From Fratercula arctica (taxonomy: Eukaryota; Chordata; Aves; Charadriiformes; Alcidae), in NCBI GenBank assembly GCA_947846985.1, contig CANTUZ010000008.1, positions 42,488,817-42,552,816 of the forward strand: a stretch of DNA of 64,000 nt, in the 5' to 3' direction. This document shows, in pieces, positions 1-12,960 of the stretch; within the stretch, counting starts at the first letter, position 1, and each line of letters begins with the position of its first letter. Under the pieces are notes generated by a model. The model made no database searches. It saw only the letters and a program-made list of their open reading frames with translations, and had not been told where the DNA came from. The translations under genes and the position numbers were made by a program.

Positions 1-3000
1 AGGGCAGGAATAGCAGCGGCGGGATACTGAGAAATTGGGAATTGAAGACACGTAACATAAACAGCTCTTTTGCCAGCTGAAAACCCAGCAGGATGATGAT
101 AAAGTCCACAGTGTTTATTGATATCTGAATGACTATTTGTTGCCAAAAAATGCATTTTAGAACTTAGCATAAACTCAGTTATCTGATTCTAGCATGACTT
201 AGTATTTATTAGGAAATATATGGCGTTTTTATAGCCATTGTTCACCTTAGGGAAAAAATAAAAAAAAGGGAGAAAGCCATTTTATTTTAATAGCACTGAC
301 TTCCTAATCTAAGCACTCTGTACTAGCAGCTTCTTTGCAGAGTGGAAAGAAATGGTGGGTATTACCATTTATCCTTTGTTATGGAACACTATCACCTCTC
401 TCTGTCTCCATCAGCAGAGCCAGGCAATAATTTACTGCAGCGGACGCTGAGGGATATCGGCTCCCAAGCTGCTCCAGTTCAGGTAGTTTGTCATCATGAG
501 CTTTCAAGAAACTAAATAAGTTGATTAAGGAGGAAGATTTGTCATGTCAGCATTTTTGCGCTCCTAGAAGGCAGCGCTCTCTTCCTCCTTATCCTACCCC
601 TGTCTGTCTTGCACCGAGTTTTCTTGTGTTCATAAGTAGCTTTAATAAAAAGTTACTGTCTTAGCTGTGCCTCAGAAATAGCAAGTGTTATATATATGGA
701 AATGTAAATATTGCTGATCAGCCAAGTGTCGTGGTTTGAGGAGAAAAGTTCAATCAGATCATGAAGAGCAGGAAGAATATTTGGCCGCCCCATGCACTAT
801 CAGCCCTTCAGCAGCTGCCAGAGATTCCTACTAATGCTTGGAAAAGCAGGACCTAGGAAAGGCAGTCATTAACTGTAAAAGATGAGGACACATGCCTGGT
901 GTTACACAATCTTTCTAGAGTGTGTGTTTAGCACTTGCTGCATTTCCTCTGACAGTTTCAACATTCTGTAGTTTGTCTCCAAAAACTGGTGAACGTGCTG
1001 AATAGGGCAAGCGCAGGGAGCCGAGGAGCAGAGAGCAGCTCGGCACCCCAGCCATCTCCCAGCGTTGCCTGCCTCGTGGTGATTAGGATGTTTAGTGAGC
1101 TGAGTGCTGTGCAGTGATTGCTAGAGCTGGTCATAGTTCGGCTCTGAACAAGCCCTCAAGGCAGAGCTTGTGGCTCTGATAATTTCCAAACGTCTTGACC
1201 CATAGCAAAACTTTATCATCCATCCTGATCTGCTTCAGGTGGAGCCTGTTTGGTTATGACCCACCACAATGCACTGTGCTATGCTGGGATTAATTTTTGG
1301 TTCTCAGGGAATAAGCCAACAGTTCTCTTCCAGCACTAGGTAAATCAGATTCTGGAGGTGGGAGACTAGGGACGTTCCATGCCTTAAGCCAGGGCTGCCA
1401 TCTAGACTCATTCAAGGCTTACACCAAGAATTTCTTCCTAACAAAGCAGGAAATGTGACAAGACAAGAAAGGACTAAAGCCAAACGTCTGCACTATGGCA
1501 ATCGTCTGAGACATTGGCCTCCAAAATATGCGCCAGCCAGAATTTTGCATGAAGCACACCTCCAGAGAGAGACATCAGACACTTTTTACCCAAAGATGCT
1601 CTTCTGACTACATCATTTTCCCTTCGAAATGCCGTTAGCTTGGAAAGGCTGATGGGGTTTGACATGCTAACATCACCCAGAGAGGACATCCTGAGGCAGA
1701 AAAGAAGACATTTCCATCTGCCTTATGACAGCAGCAGCTGCGTGTGGTTATGTACTTTGCAGAGCAGGGACAGGCCCATGAGTTGCAAGGTTCGCAGCAC
1801 GTGGTTCTTTGTCCTCCTGCCTGAGCCAAGACTGAGCCTCAGCCGAGGAGGACGGACATGGTCGTGGGGGAGCTGGCTATGGCTGTGGTAAGCACAGCAA
1901 AGCTCTGGGGACATGAAAGGGAGTTCCTGGTCTTATGGGGCAGTTCAGGAGCTCTCTGCATCAGCCCCGAGCTGGTTTGCTTCTCTGGAAGGAAAATGCT
2001 TCCTTCTACTTGGCGTGTCACATAATTGCTAATACTGAAATACACATTCAGTGTTGTCAGTACAGTTGAAATTAATCCCAGCACCACTTTCCTAGAAGGA
2101 AAATACGTGCTGTGAGGGGCCGTGCAAGCTGGCAAACTTCTTTCTATGTCCCCCTGTATCTGTTTTAATTGATTCAGCTTTACTTACAAGTCTCGTCAAG
2201 AACAGTCAAAGCAAAGGACACGTTAATTTCTAAGTGTCCTGTTAGTTAACTTTGACTCGGGCAGAAAAGGAAAGCGTAGTTTTCCTTGGTTTTGGAAACA
2301 GCAGAATGTGAAGTTACATGAGAGTGAGCCTCCGGTGCCTTCCAGATCCTTGTCTCTCATCTGTATCTTCAGTCTGATATTTGCAGTGAGGGTGGCAAAG
2401 GCTGCCATAGTGAAGTTTCTCCAGAGGACGTTATCCCTTAGCCCATGATGCTGTGTTGAGATCCAGGGGGTCTGTTCTTTGTTCCCTGAAGTTCGCTGCG
2501 AATCTAGTCATTTGGGTTACTGGGGTCCCCTGTAGCTATTTGTACCGTTTTGATAATATTGTGGCAAGGCAAAGCCGTGGGAGTGCCAGGGCTGCAACTG
2601 TCTCTTTAGATAGGGAGTGCCTGCTGATTTTTAGCTGCTGGTGAGACAGAGTAACCTTACTCTTTGGGCTTCGCGTCAGCCCAACGTGAATTGTTGGAAA
2701 GACAAGATGGAAAAGTCAATGAACCTTCACTGGAAATGGAAGGACTGGTGGGATTTGTAGGACAGGGTGTGCAGATGTTATCATCGGCTCTGTTTTAATT
2801 AGTTTGAAAGAGAAGCTTATATGGAATAGCAACTTTTCAGCTCCTTTCGCTACACTCTAGGTATTGACCTGCAAAGATCACAGCCGTTTTTCTGTAGCTA
2901 CTGATAATTTGTGTTTTATTCTTGACTTCGCAACTTCATTTCAGTTAAGAATTCCATTATGGAGCATAAGGACATGGTATGACACAGACCTTTCCCTTTT

Positions 3001-6000
3001 CTGGAAAGCTTACAGCCTAAATGGACAAGAGAGGGGGAAAAAAAGTGGCAACTTTATGAAGGCAGAGGAAAATTTGCTAAATCCTCTCTTGTAGATGGAG
3101 AACAGAGAAATGAACTACTTGGTGGAAGGGAATAGAGAGCCTCTAAACGAAGAGAGTAGAAGAACTGAGTTTAGCTTGTTTAGTGGTAACAGAACAAAAC
3201 CTCAAATGGCATATTAATTGCTATCAGTACCTGGGAGCAGTTTGAACTGAAGGACAGTGCCAGCACACATGCAAATGTCAAGTAAAATAAAAACCCTTTG
3301 CTTTTGAGAAGGTGTTGGCAGGTGACAGTTCCCTTCTTTCTCAAGTTCTGGTCCAACAGAAGGCAAAGCCCAAAGCTCTTAACAATGACAGGCCTTTAAC
3401 AATCACACTGGCAAATATAATTAAGGTTTGTGAGGGTTGCACCCTGGGCAGAATTTATCCCTTGGTTTGTAATGCTTTAATTTAGTGTCAAGTATTCATG
3501 GACTGGCAGGGTCAAATAGGGATAGGAAAATACTGTAACAGACATTGGCAAAGTGGGATGCTGAAGTATCCAGCCAAAAGGTCAGCCATCCCTGGAAACC
3601 CATCAGGACAAATAGTGTAAATATCTTCCCTGCGTCTGTGAGTCAGAGAGCTAAACATGAGCTGCTCCTGCCCCCGGCGTGTGGGACTTCCAGAGTACGG
3701 AATGCAACATGTGCGAGCTCACACACACGCAGGATTCCAAATGAGCAGCCAACCAAGAGCAGGCAACCAAAGGCGCTAGTGTGTGCTGGGCATTTAGCCG
3801 CATACGCAAACTCTTCCCAATGTTGAAGCGTGCGCTGTGTGGCCTGCACATAACACGTCTGTCGTATCTCATGTGTTTAAGGGACAGAAAAGGCTGGGTT
3901 TGGGACATCCTGGAAATATCTATGTAAGGTTGTTGCATGACCAAGTGATGGTTTTGGGCCCACCCTGGCCAGTTAAGGACATGATTCAAGGCCTGCGAAT
4001 CGATGTATATTGACTTCAAAGGATCAGGACTTACACCGTCCAACTTCTATGCAATAAATGAAATTATTGAATTAATGCAATAAAACTGAACGGATTTATT
4101 CATTCAGTAGGATGTTTTTGAGGCCTGAAAGGTGTTTTTGGTGCATCTGGTGTGGAGTTCTCAGGTCGGGAAGACTGGGTCAGGAAGCAAGGGCAAACAC
4201 AGCCCTGGGCCAGTGGCACCTTGCAAGAAAGTCACTGTAGTTCAGAGCAGTTGGGGATAATGATCTATGAGAAATCAAAGTGTCTCTTCTGTCTCGGGCC
4301 ATGTGAGAAAAGAGAGAGGAGGAAAATTGGTAGGTAAAGAGGCTGTAGAGTAGTATGGAGAGAGTAGCTGTCTGGCTGCAACGTTTGGAAAAGTGTGGTA
4401 CTTTAGGAAATAGCATGTATGTATCCAGGGAGCTGGCGCTGCATATACTGACTGTGTGCTCCATCTCCAGGAGTGAAATACCCCTGACCTGCCATTTTCT
4501 GTTTTCCCAATTCACTCCTAAAAGCACTGGTTGCTACAAATGGAAGAGGTAAAGGAAGGGTAAAAAAGAAAATTAAAAGTCCTCTGGAGCCAGAAATGCC
4601 CACAACTTTAACCTGATATCATACCTGCTGATTGAGCCCTAAAGTCAGGCTGGGTGTTGTGAGAATGAGAAAAAACTCTAATTTTAGCCAGGATTTTTCT
4701 CTTGTCTCACAACAGCATGCAATTGAGTGAGGAAACTACCTAAAGATTGCATTTTTAGACACCCAGAATACCCAAAGACAATAAATCCTGCAGGAATACA
4801 AACATACCGACTTTTTTTTTTTTTTTAAGCATATATGCATATTTGTAAATACATACAAAAGCTAAATATAAACATATATACACACACATGTATGTCGTGC
4901 AGAAGGTAAGAAATTTCTGAAAATGCCAGAGTGGCAAAACCTAATTCTGCAAAATCCTCAGGCACTTTTTAGACTCAAATTAATACTGGTATAATTAAAA
5001 TGGTAATACTATTTGTTAAAAGAAGAGTATTTAAATAATTAATTTTCCTATTGGTTATATGGAGTGTGCTTAGGTTCAGCAATTATGTGCTAAGTAAAAG
5101 CAGCCCCTCCTGTAATGATTTCATGATAATCTGACCTTTGATAGTCCTGGCTCACAGCAGCTGGCACTTTCTATATAGTTTACAGACTGTAAAGTAATTA
5201 ATATCTATGAAATGCCACTGCTGGCCTTCTGATGTAGTTGGGTCCTTGAGCACTCCCTTTTCTCTCTCTCTTGAGCCATCTTTTCTTTCCTCGTGTCCCC
5301 GAATATTGAATGACGGACATGTTTTCAAGGCCAGTACCAAGCCAACAGCCGGCTGCCAGCGTTGGGCAGAGACAGCCCTTGTTGGCAGAGAAACCTCTGC
5401 TGGGTATGCTGAAGCCTGGTCTTGGATGACCACTCTACCCCCTGGCCCCTCTTTCTGAGGAAGGGAGGATATGTCCCCACCGCGGGCAGTGGGGTGAAGG
5501 AGGTAGCAGTGGACAAGTTCAGTCCATTCAGCCCAGACTTTGCTGTTTCTGTAGTTCTTGTACACAGCCCGTCTCACTCGGGTGCAGCGCTCAGTGCCTC
5601 AGGGGTTTTGGGGGTCTGGCCACTGGAGCCCTCCTGCTGGAGGGCACATCCCAGCGCAGGGATGCACTGGTGAGCACCCTCTGTGTAGGGGTTCAGAAGA
5701 CATAATTCAAAATCTGCCACAGTTAATTTTATTTTATATTAAGTACCGTAATAGCTTGTGAAAAGCTGTCTTTCAGGGAAAGGTAATAAGGGTATTAATA
5801 AAAACAGGTGAGTGAGAGGCCCTTTTTTAGCTTGCTGCATTATTGTACCATTGTCAATCAGCTGGGAACTCCTTTGAGATTATTCCTGTACAGTTAATAA
5901 CATTGTTTCTGTAATGACTTTAATGATTGAACCTTTCTTCCATCCTTAGCTATGACAATAACCACTCTGCTTTTTCTCCTTCAACAAGCTATTGTGTGTG

Positions 6001-9000
6001 GTTCAGTACATTAAGGAACATTATTAAATATAGAGGTTTCCTCTAATTAAGCCATTGGCAAAAGATTGCTTGTCCAATCATTTGCTGGTGGTAAGTATTG
6101 AAGGAAATTATATCTTGTACAGAGTATTACACTTTTCCTGCCATGCTTCCCCTAAAAAAAGAACAAAGTGATATAAAAATAAAGCAGTAAGATTGCAAAC
6201 TCAAGCACTCAGAAATGAGGTAACGGCAGAATGACAGCTGCCTGAACCTGCCTGGTGTTAGGAAAGACACATTCTGTCCTTCTCTGCTCCCAGTCATGAG
6301 CGGTTCCCCTTTCCTCTCTGATCTCCTGCCCTGTTCCCCATCTTTTCCTTTCATAAAATTAGCATTTATTCTGGATTCTTAATTCTTAAGCTTTCTAGAA
6401 TTTTTATATCAAGACCAAACCACTTTTTCTACTCTTGTTCTGGAAAAGAGAAATAATTTTATGTAGAACTTTTCCACCCCACCCCCCCCCATAAACTCAC
6501 CTAGAATTTAAACAAAAAAGATGTTGTTTGTGAACCTCGAGGGAACCACAATTTTGTTCATTGTTTCAATAATCCCATGTAGGAACAATGGTGTATTTAA
6601 GGTGTCTGGTTATTCTATACATGATGGAAAAAAGCTCCCGTCTCCTGTAAGTTTGTGCATTTTGCTCAATTCAGGAACCACATGGAAAATTTAATGAGTG
6701 GGAGAAGTTTTTAACATGCTCCCTTGAAGAAAAGTAGTGGAATTAATGCAAAGAAAAAATCTGATCTCATGGTTGCTCAGTCACTGCAGATTAGAGGGTG
6801 TTTTCCTGGTTGGTGGCACCCTGCATAATCTCAAAATCTGGAGTTTACGTGTCGTTCCTAAAGAATATCTCTGAATTTGAAAATCAGATGCATTTACTAA
6901 TTGCTCACATCTTACAAATTATGGATCTATCCTTGAAGGAGACTTTAACAATCTATTAAAGCCTGAATAACAGCACTATTCTCCAGCTTCTAGGTAAATA
7001 AAACAAAAACACAGCTTTAAAAACAAGAAGAAGCCTCTTCACTTTTTATCTTAATGGAAGTAAACCTAATCAAAAGCCCGCGATGAATGAATCTCTCCAG
7101 GGTTTCTATTCTTGAAGAGATTAGAGTTACAAATGCTGAAATAGCTTCAATAGGTAGGTGTGATGTTGAGCTCAGATCATGTATTTGTATGTGCTCAGCT
7201 AGAAATAAGAGTTGCCAAAATCCAATATTTGGATGCAGGTTCTCCTCTTCAATGAAATCCGACCGTCATCCACTCCTCCAATATTCACTAATTTGTGCGT
7301 GTAAAGATGTCCTAGAGTGCCAATGAAGTCAGTTCCTCCCAGGAAATGCATTTAAAATACTCATTAAGGAGTGGTTGTTGCACATACGAAACAAACTGAA
7401 AGTATGTTTTTAAGAAAGTATTTTCTTGGGAAAGAAAAGCAGAGCTCTCTAAAAAGAAGCTAACTGCTTTTTCAGGATTCGACAGCCAGCCATTTGCTTC
7501 TTGCAAAAACCTAAAAGCTCAGACTGAGGTTGTTTAGCTGAAATTTGGCAAGGTTAACACATTTTCACTATGTGTAGTCAGTCCCTGCGTTCAGAAATAG
7601 AAACAGCCTTTTGATTTCAGGAGTGGCCTGACACCTTCGCCTGCAGTTTGAATAGAAAAATATAAAAGTCCTGTTGTTCAGCTCCACCTTTGTACCAGAT
7701 CTCTGGGATGCTTAATTCATTCTGCATTGCTCCAAGGAGTGGGAATCATGCCAACCGAGGGCACCCATTGCTTCCCCAATAGATGGTGGAGAAATTTTAA
7801 GACATGCATTTAATTTTTCTGGCTAACTATACACTTGCCAGTAATTCACACCAACTAACCTGGTTGGATACTAGGAAAAAAGAAATCACAATGTCTGATG
7901 TACAAAGCCTGTCACCATATTTTAAATGAACAAATAAAACCTCCTTGTGCTGTTAAATGCCCACAAAATGTTCCTAGGATCTTCACAGGCAGCTTATGTA
8001 CAGCGGTGTGTAATTCTGGGCACCCTGTTACAGCCTGCGCTGCATTTGTCATGCGTATTCTTCCATTTGACTTCTGGTCAGACACTTGACCTTTCATAAA
8101 CATGTGGGAAAGACATCCTTTTTCACCTCCTTTTTGTCCCCTGTATAAAACTTCATCCACTTGCTGTCTCAGGCTGCACGTACTCCAGAGAAACCGGGAG
8201 TGCTTCTGAGCTGTGAGAGACTGTGGGCACCAGTTCTGCTGCTCCTCCTCCTGTTCCATTTTCTTTCCATGGGAAGGAAACTTGGGCATGGATGGGCTCC
8301 CTGCCGTGCTCCAACCAGCTTCATGATCCGGAGGACCAAGTAAGCAGCCTCCCAAGGTGTAGTTCAAAGCTCCCAAGCAAAGATGTCATGGGGATTTAGA
8401 GTATCACAAATAGGAACAACAAGGAACTGAATGCTTTTTTCTTCTTTTGTACATGATATCTTGTTTTGCCTAAATAAATACACCAACTTGGTTTAGTCCA
8501 CTGGTATCTCAGGATGCCTGTTGCAGCACAGTGGGCACTTTGTGTAAGTATGACCGTGAAGCGTTGTGCGGTGAAGGTAAGAACTGGGGTTAAGGCTTCT
8601 TGTGTTGTTAGGAAAGCACCTCTGCTCTGAGGACTATACCGTCTAACTACAAAACAGAAACGCCAAAGTCGATAGTGGACACAGACATCCCAACGCAGTG
8701 CTCGTGCTGCTGGCCCGCGCTGCCTCTCTACAGCAGTTTCAGGCGTGGGTTTGGTCTTGCTTTGTCTTCCTGAGGAGAGCGCCTCGAGCCCCTTGAATGT
8801 GCTCACAGCTTCTCGTAGGCTTTGGCTGTCTGGGGGAAATTGATAAAAGGGGATGTGTTTTCCCATGGTTATTGCTTTCCTAAAATCCTTCCAGAGTCTT
8901 GTTATTATTTGGTTTATGAAGTAGCAGTTTGTGCAATTTTATGTTGCCTGGAAAGAAACCATGATTTACTTGATTGAAGCTCCCAAAAGCAGAGAAAGCA

Positions 9001-12000
9001 AAAAAAGCATCAATCTCTCCAGTTAGAAATTCTGCAACTGGGCAGCTATAAGCTGATGTGCTTTGAGTTTCTGCAAAATGTAGCTACTACTAAACAGCCC
9101 AAATGGTAAAGCATTGTAACAGCATAATGCTCTCATTTTAGTCTTTCCGATCTAATTTATGACCAAGTTTTCCCTTGGGAGATGATACAATGTACTTTCC
9201 TGGAAACCACTCTGCAAATATGTTGAAGGCCAATCAGGTATTACAGATAAAATGTCAGAATTCTTACTGACTTGCTAAATATGTAGTCATCCATGGCTTT
9301 CCTCAGGACAGAAAGATGTTAGCTGTGAAGATGGGGTTGTTACAGAGTGGAGTCTTTGTCTAGGTCATAACGTCGCTTGGGATAACATAAACATAACAGC
9401 TTTGGATTTATTGTGTGCGCTCAGGCAGCCCGTGTACCTGAAAGTTAGACACTTCCTAAGCAGATACACAAACAGAGGAATTCTGTTTTAGACAAGAAAA
9501 CATTAGGAAGTCTCTCAGATATTGCTGGAAGCCTGATCAGTTTCTCTGTTCAGATGATATTTTTAACTGAAAAGCAGGTGCAGACACCGGAGCTTAGACT
9601 AACTCAGTCAACAGGAAGAATACTTGGACCCGGCTTTAGAAGCTGTACTTCAAAATTTGAAAGCAAAAGGGTTTGGGTTTTGTTTTGGGTTTTTTTCCCT
9701 GTTACTTATCTATTATTTCTAGTTAATGTTCCCATTCCCACATTATGTTATTATTTTGTTTATTATTATTGTATTTTTCACGTCCCACATTGTTTTCCCA
9801 GCATTACTTTGCAAAATGAGTCAAAATACACATTTCAAAGGCTCCCCATATTTTTGTTCATCACTTATGCGTTATTTATAGGGCTTCCTTTCCAAATGCC
9901 AGATTTGGGCATTGATGTGCAGTTTAATGGATTCTAGACCAGTATTTTTTATGGCTCCAAGCCCTCCGTAGACCCCTCTGTAATGTATGTTAGTTCAGAC
10001 TCAGTCTAACTTGCCTCCTGTATGCAACAGTGCGAATCCTACAAGAAACTTGGTAAATAAGTAACTACACAGCTAATTCTCCTATTCTAATGCATGAAAG
10101 GTTCCACTCTTGGAATAACAAAATGTAAATCCCAACCATTCAGAAAACAAAGGCTTTAGTTCAACAACTGCCTACAAATTATGTGGCAAAATCTTCACTT
10201 ATAAATTTCCAATAGCTTTAACTAAAGATGCTTCTGCCTGACTCTTAATTTAAATTTGGGGGAATGAAATGCTATGCTCAATCCATTGATCTGCTGCTCA
10301 GGATATCATTAATATTTTTTAAGCATATTACCAAAGACGACCAGATGTCCGTAAGGACAAGAGTATGATTTAAAGTTTCTACCAGCGGTCTTAAATGACT
10401 GCATCACAGTTTGATTCTGCAGCCATAGAGCAGCGCGAGGCTCCTCAGGTATGGCTCTTAACAAATTCCTTTGCCTTTAATACATCTTAAAGCAAACTGA
10501 GAGACTCCCAGAAGTTCCTCTGGTTTTTGGTAACAAGTTTGAGTCTAACCTGCAACTTTAGTGTTTTGGACAATAAATTCTCTGCAGCTGCCAAGGCAAC
10601 TCTCGTTACAATACACGGCTTGCTTCTGGATCAGGCCAGAAAAATGTTTTTCACAATCTACATTCTCATATTGATCAGCCTGCTCAAACTTGAGGGGTTT
10701 TTATTGAAGCTTGTACAGCGTATCTGAAAAAGCGATGGTGCTCAGAAGGGCTTAACATCACAATTTCACAAGTGTTGATGTAATTGAAGGATGCACAGTG
10801 TGGAAGGAGACAAGACGCGAGCTTGTTGTGGAACAAAATTCCTTCCGTGGGTGCTCTGTGTTAGCTTTGTGTTGTGTCTAAAGCGAGCGTCCTCTTAGAC
10901 GTGAGAAATGTCAGTATGTACTACGTATTTCTCATGGTTATGGATGGGGCTTTGAGAGAAGCTGGCAACAGCCATGTGCCTGAATCCCATGAATGTGTCT
11001 CCTGAACTCCTTTGAAAATCTCAGTTTATTGTGTCATTAAAAATTCATAACCATCAATGAGGAATGCATGGAACAGCTAATTGAGCTCCATAAATTACAA
11101 TAGGCTGGCTATTTCCACACTTTGGATATTAGTGTTTGCCTTAGAATTAGCATTGCAAGTGCCGTACCTGCTTGGGGGCCCCTTTGTGGTTATTCAGTAA
11201 ACATTAATTTCTTAATTATGACAATGAAAGATACATTGCATTGCATGGGTGAAAAAATGTATGAACAAATAATGAAAATTAATTGATGGTGTTTTAGGTC
11301 AGCACCACACTCACAAACATGTCTGACTGAATTTTGTGAAGGTAGATATTGTGATTGCCTTGAGAACTTGTTTAAAGTTAAGCCAGTGTTGTCTTTGCAG
11401 TATTGTGTTTTTTCCTTATAATAAAAATAGGAAACAACTTTGGCCACTTGGATGTTGCACATTTCCAACCAGACGTAAATGCGTACCTTTTAATTGATCA
11501 AAAAGCAAATTGTGAAATACGCTGTTCAAGTCAACTTGAGATGTGAAAAGCCTCTGAAGGAGATGACGTGGTGGTGACTACTCACATTTGTTATTTTAAT
11601 CGTGACTTTGCTGTGGCATGCTAACCTTTGTTAAGGTGGAAAAAAGGACAGTGCACTTAGGAAATATTTTCCCCTCTGTATCACTTGGGAATCTAGCTTT
11701 CTTAGGATTTAGTGTGCTGCCACAAAGCACACAGGTCACGTTGGAGGGTCAGCCCAGCTCCTTGGATGGGAGTCAGGAGACGTCTGTTATCTGCTGGCAG
11801 CTGAGCTGCGGGAGGAGCCTTGCTGCTGCCGCCTCGTGAAATGGATATCCCCTGAAAATAGAAATTACTGTATTTGCAACAGATGGGATGAAAAGCGTTC
11901 ACTTGACTTATTCCCTGTGTATATCTAATTTAAAGTTCTTTGCCCTATTTTCCTGCTGGACGTGGCACCCTGGATTCCCCTGGGGACGAAAGCATGTCTG

Positions 12001-12240
12001 TCTCACTGCAAATGGGTGCTGGAAAAGCCAAGCCTTTTGTCTGTCTCTCAAGTGACTATGATGAATATATATTCTTTGTTCTGTTTGTTGGGTTGTTGGG
12101 TTTTTTTTAATGTTTGTGGTCACACTCATTCTTCAGGTGATCCTCATCTCCTGCGCTTGTGTTTATTGGCACTTTCGACGTGAGATCAAAGCAGACCCGA
12201 AATGCACTTAGTTTTTATGGGAAAAGGGAAAATTAACCTA
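1..12240 (+). other. ERBB4: ERBB4 intron 2, 5' portion in window
   Basis: Non-coding sequence, inferred to be intronic because it lies upstream of exon 3 on the same strand with no exon 2 seen. It is mostly AT-rich unique sequence. Visible landmarks are a 15-T run at 4812-4826, a C9 run at 6482-6490 and a 15-nt LTR-end-like motif at 727-741. The longest open frames (154 and 156 codons, minus strand, 7912-8866) show no recognisable protein. CpG is sparse: I count 10 in the first 720 bases. Confidence 0.8.
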
Positions 12241-12960
12241 AAAGATAATAATGAATTGTCTGGGGTCCCACAGGCGTGGGCTGACTCCCGCAGCAGGTTG
12301 CCGTCGCTCCGACTCCCGTGCCGGGGACACGTGTCTGGTCAGATGAGGCAACTCGGGCTTTGCTGGATTGGGTTCAGCGACTGGATAAATAACGCATTTG
12401 CAGATGAAATAAAAACCCATGATATAGCTCTCTTCGGTGCCTTCGCCACAGCCTAACCTTCCCCGATAGATGTTAAGAAGACATGGTAATGTTGATGAGA
12501 AACATCAGGTTCCCTAATCGTTCATTGATCTGTTGTTCTGGGCAGAACGATGAAGTTTTCGCTGTTATTTTGCTCTGTTTCACGCAGATTCGTTTGACTT
12601 GAGCCGAAGGACGATTTAAGATGGCAAGGAACAATCTTGCCTTTTACTCCCAGCTGACAGGATAATTCTGGCTTTGCTGTTGGGAGCTTAAAATGCTTTA
12701 CCTGTGCTCAGCTAATATTAGTCGTAATTAAGGGAACGGGGTTGTCTAGAGCTCGGTTTTACAGTTCATCACCTGAAAAAGAACCTCTGAAAACAACCTC
12801 TTATTTTTGGTGTCATTTTGGCCCCCTGTTTGTCCGTTGGCCCCGTGCCCGCCCCCTCGGCAGCGGCTGCCCCAGCACGGCTGAGGGGAGCGGCGGCCGC
12901 CATGTTGTGGCAGCCCCTGAGGCACAGCAGCCGCCCGGGGCAGGGCGCTGCCTGGAGGCA
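12241..12960. promoter_or_regulatory. CpG-dense tract in ERBB4 intron 2
   Basis: I count 36 CpG dinucleotides in these 720 bases, against 10 in bases 1-720. The core 12841-12960 is about 79% G+C with 11 CpGs. Within it are a NotI site (gcggccgc, 12893-12900) and gccgccatgttg (12896-12907), which fits the YY1 consensus. A second YY1-like core, aagatggc, lies at 12618-12625. The high-G+C core is shorter than a formal 200-bp CpG island. Such retained CpG suggests an unmethylated element such as an enhancer, an internal or antisense promoter, or a retained GC-rich insert. The regulatory role is inferred; the composition is observed. Confidence 0.45.

Noticed and set aside
7912..8866. Two consecutive minus-strand open frames of 154 and 156 codons
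   Set aside because: They do not resemble any protein, share no splice signals that would join them and have low-complexity lysine and phenylalanine runs. Treated as chance.
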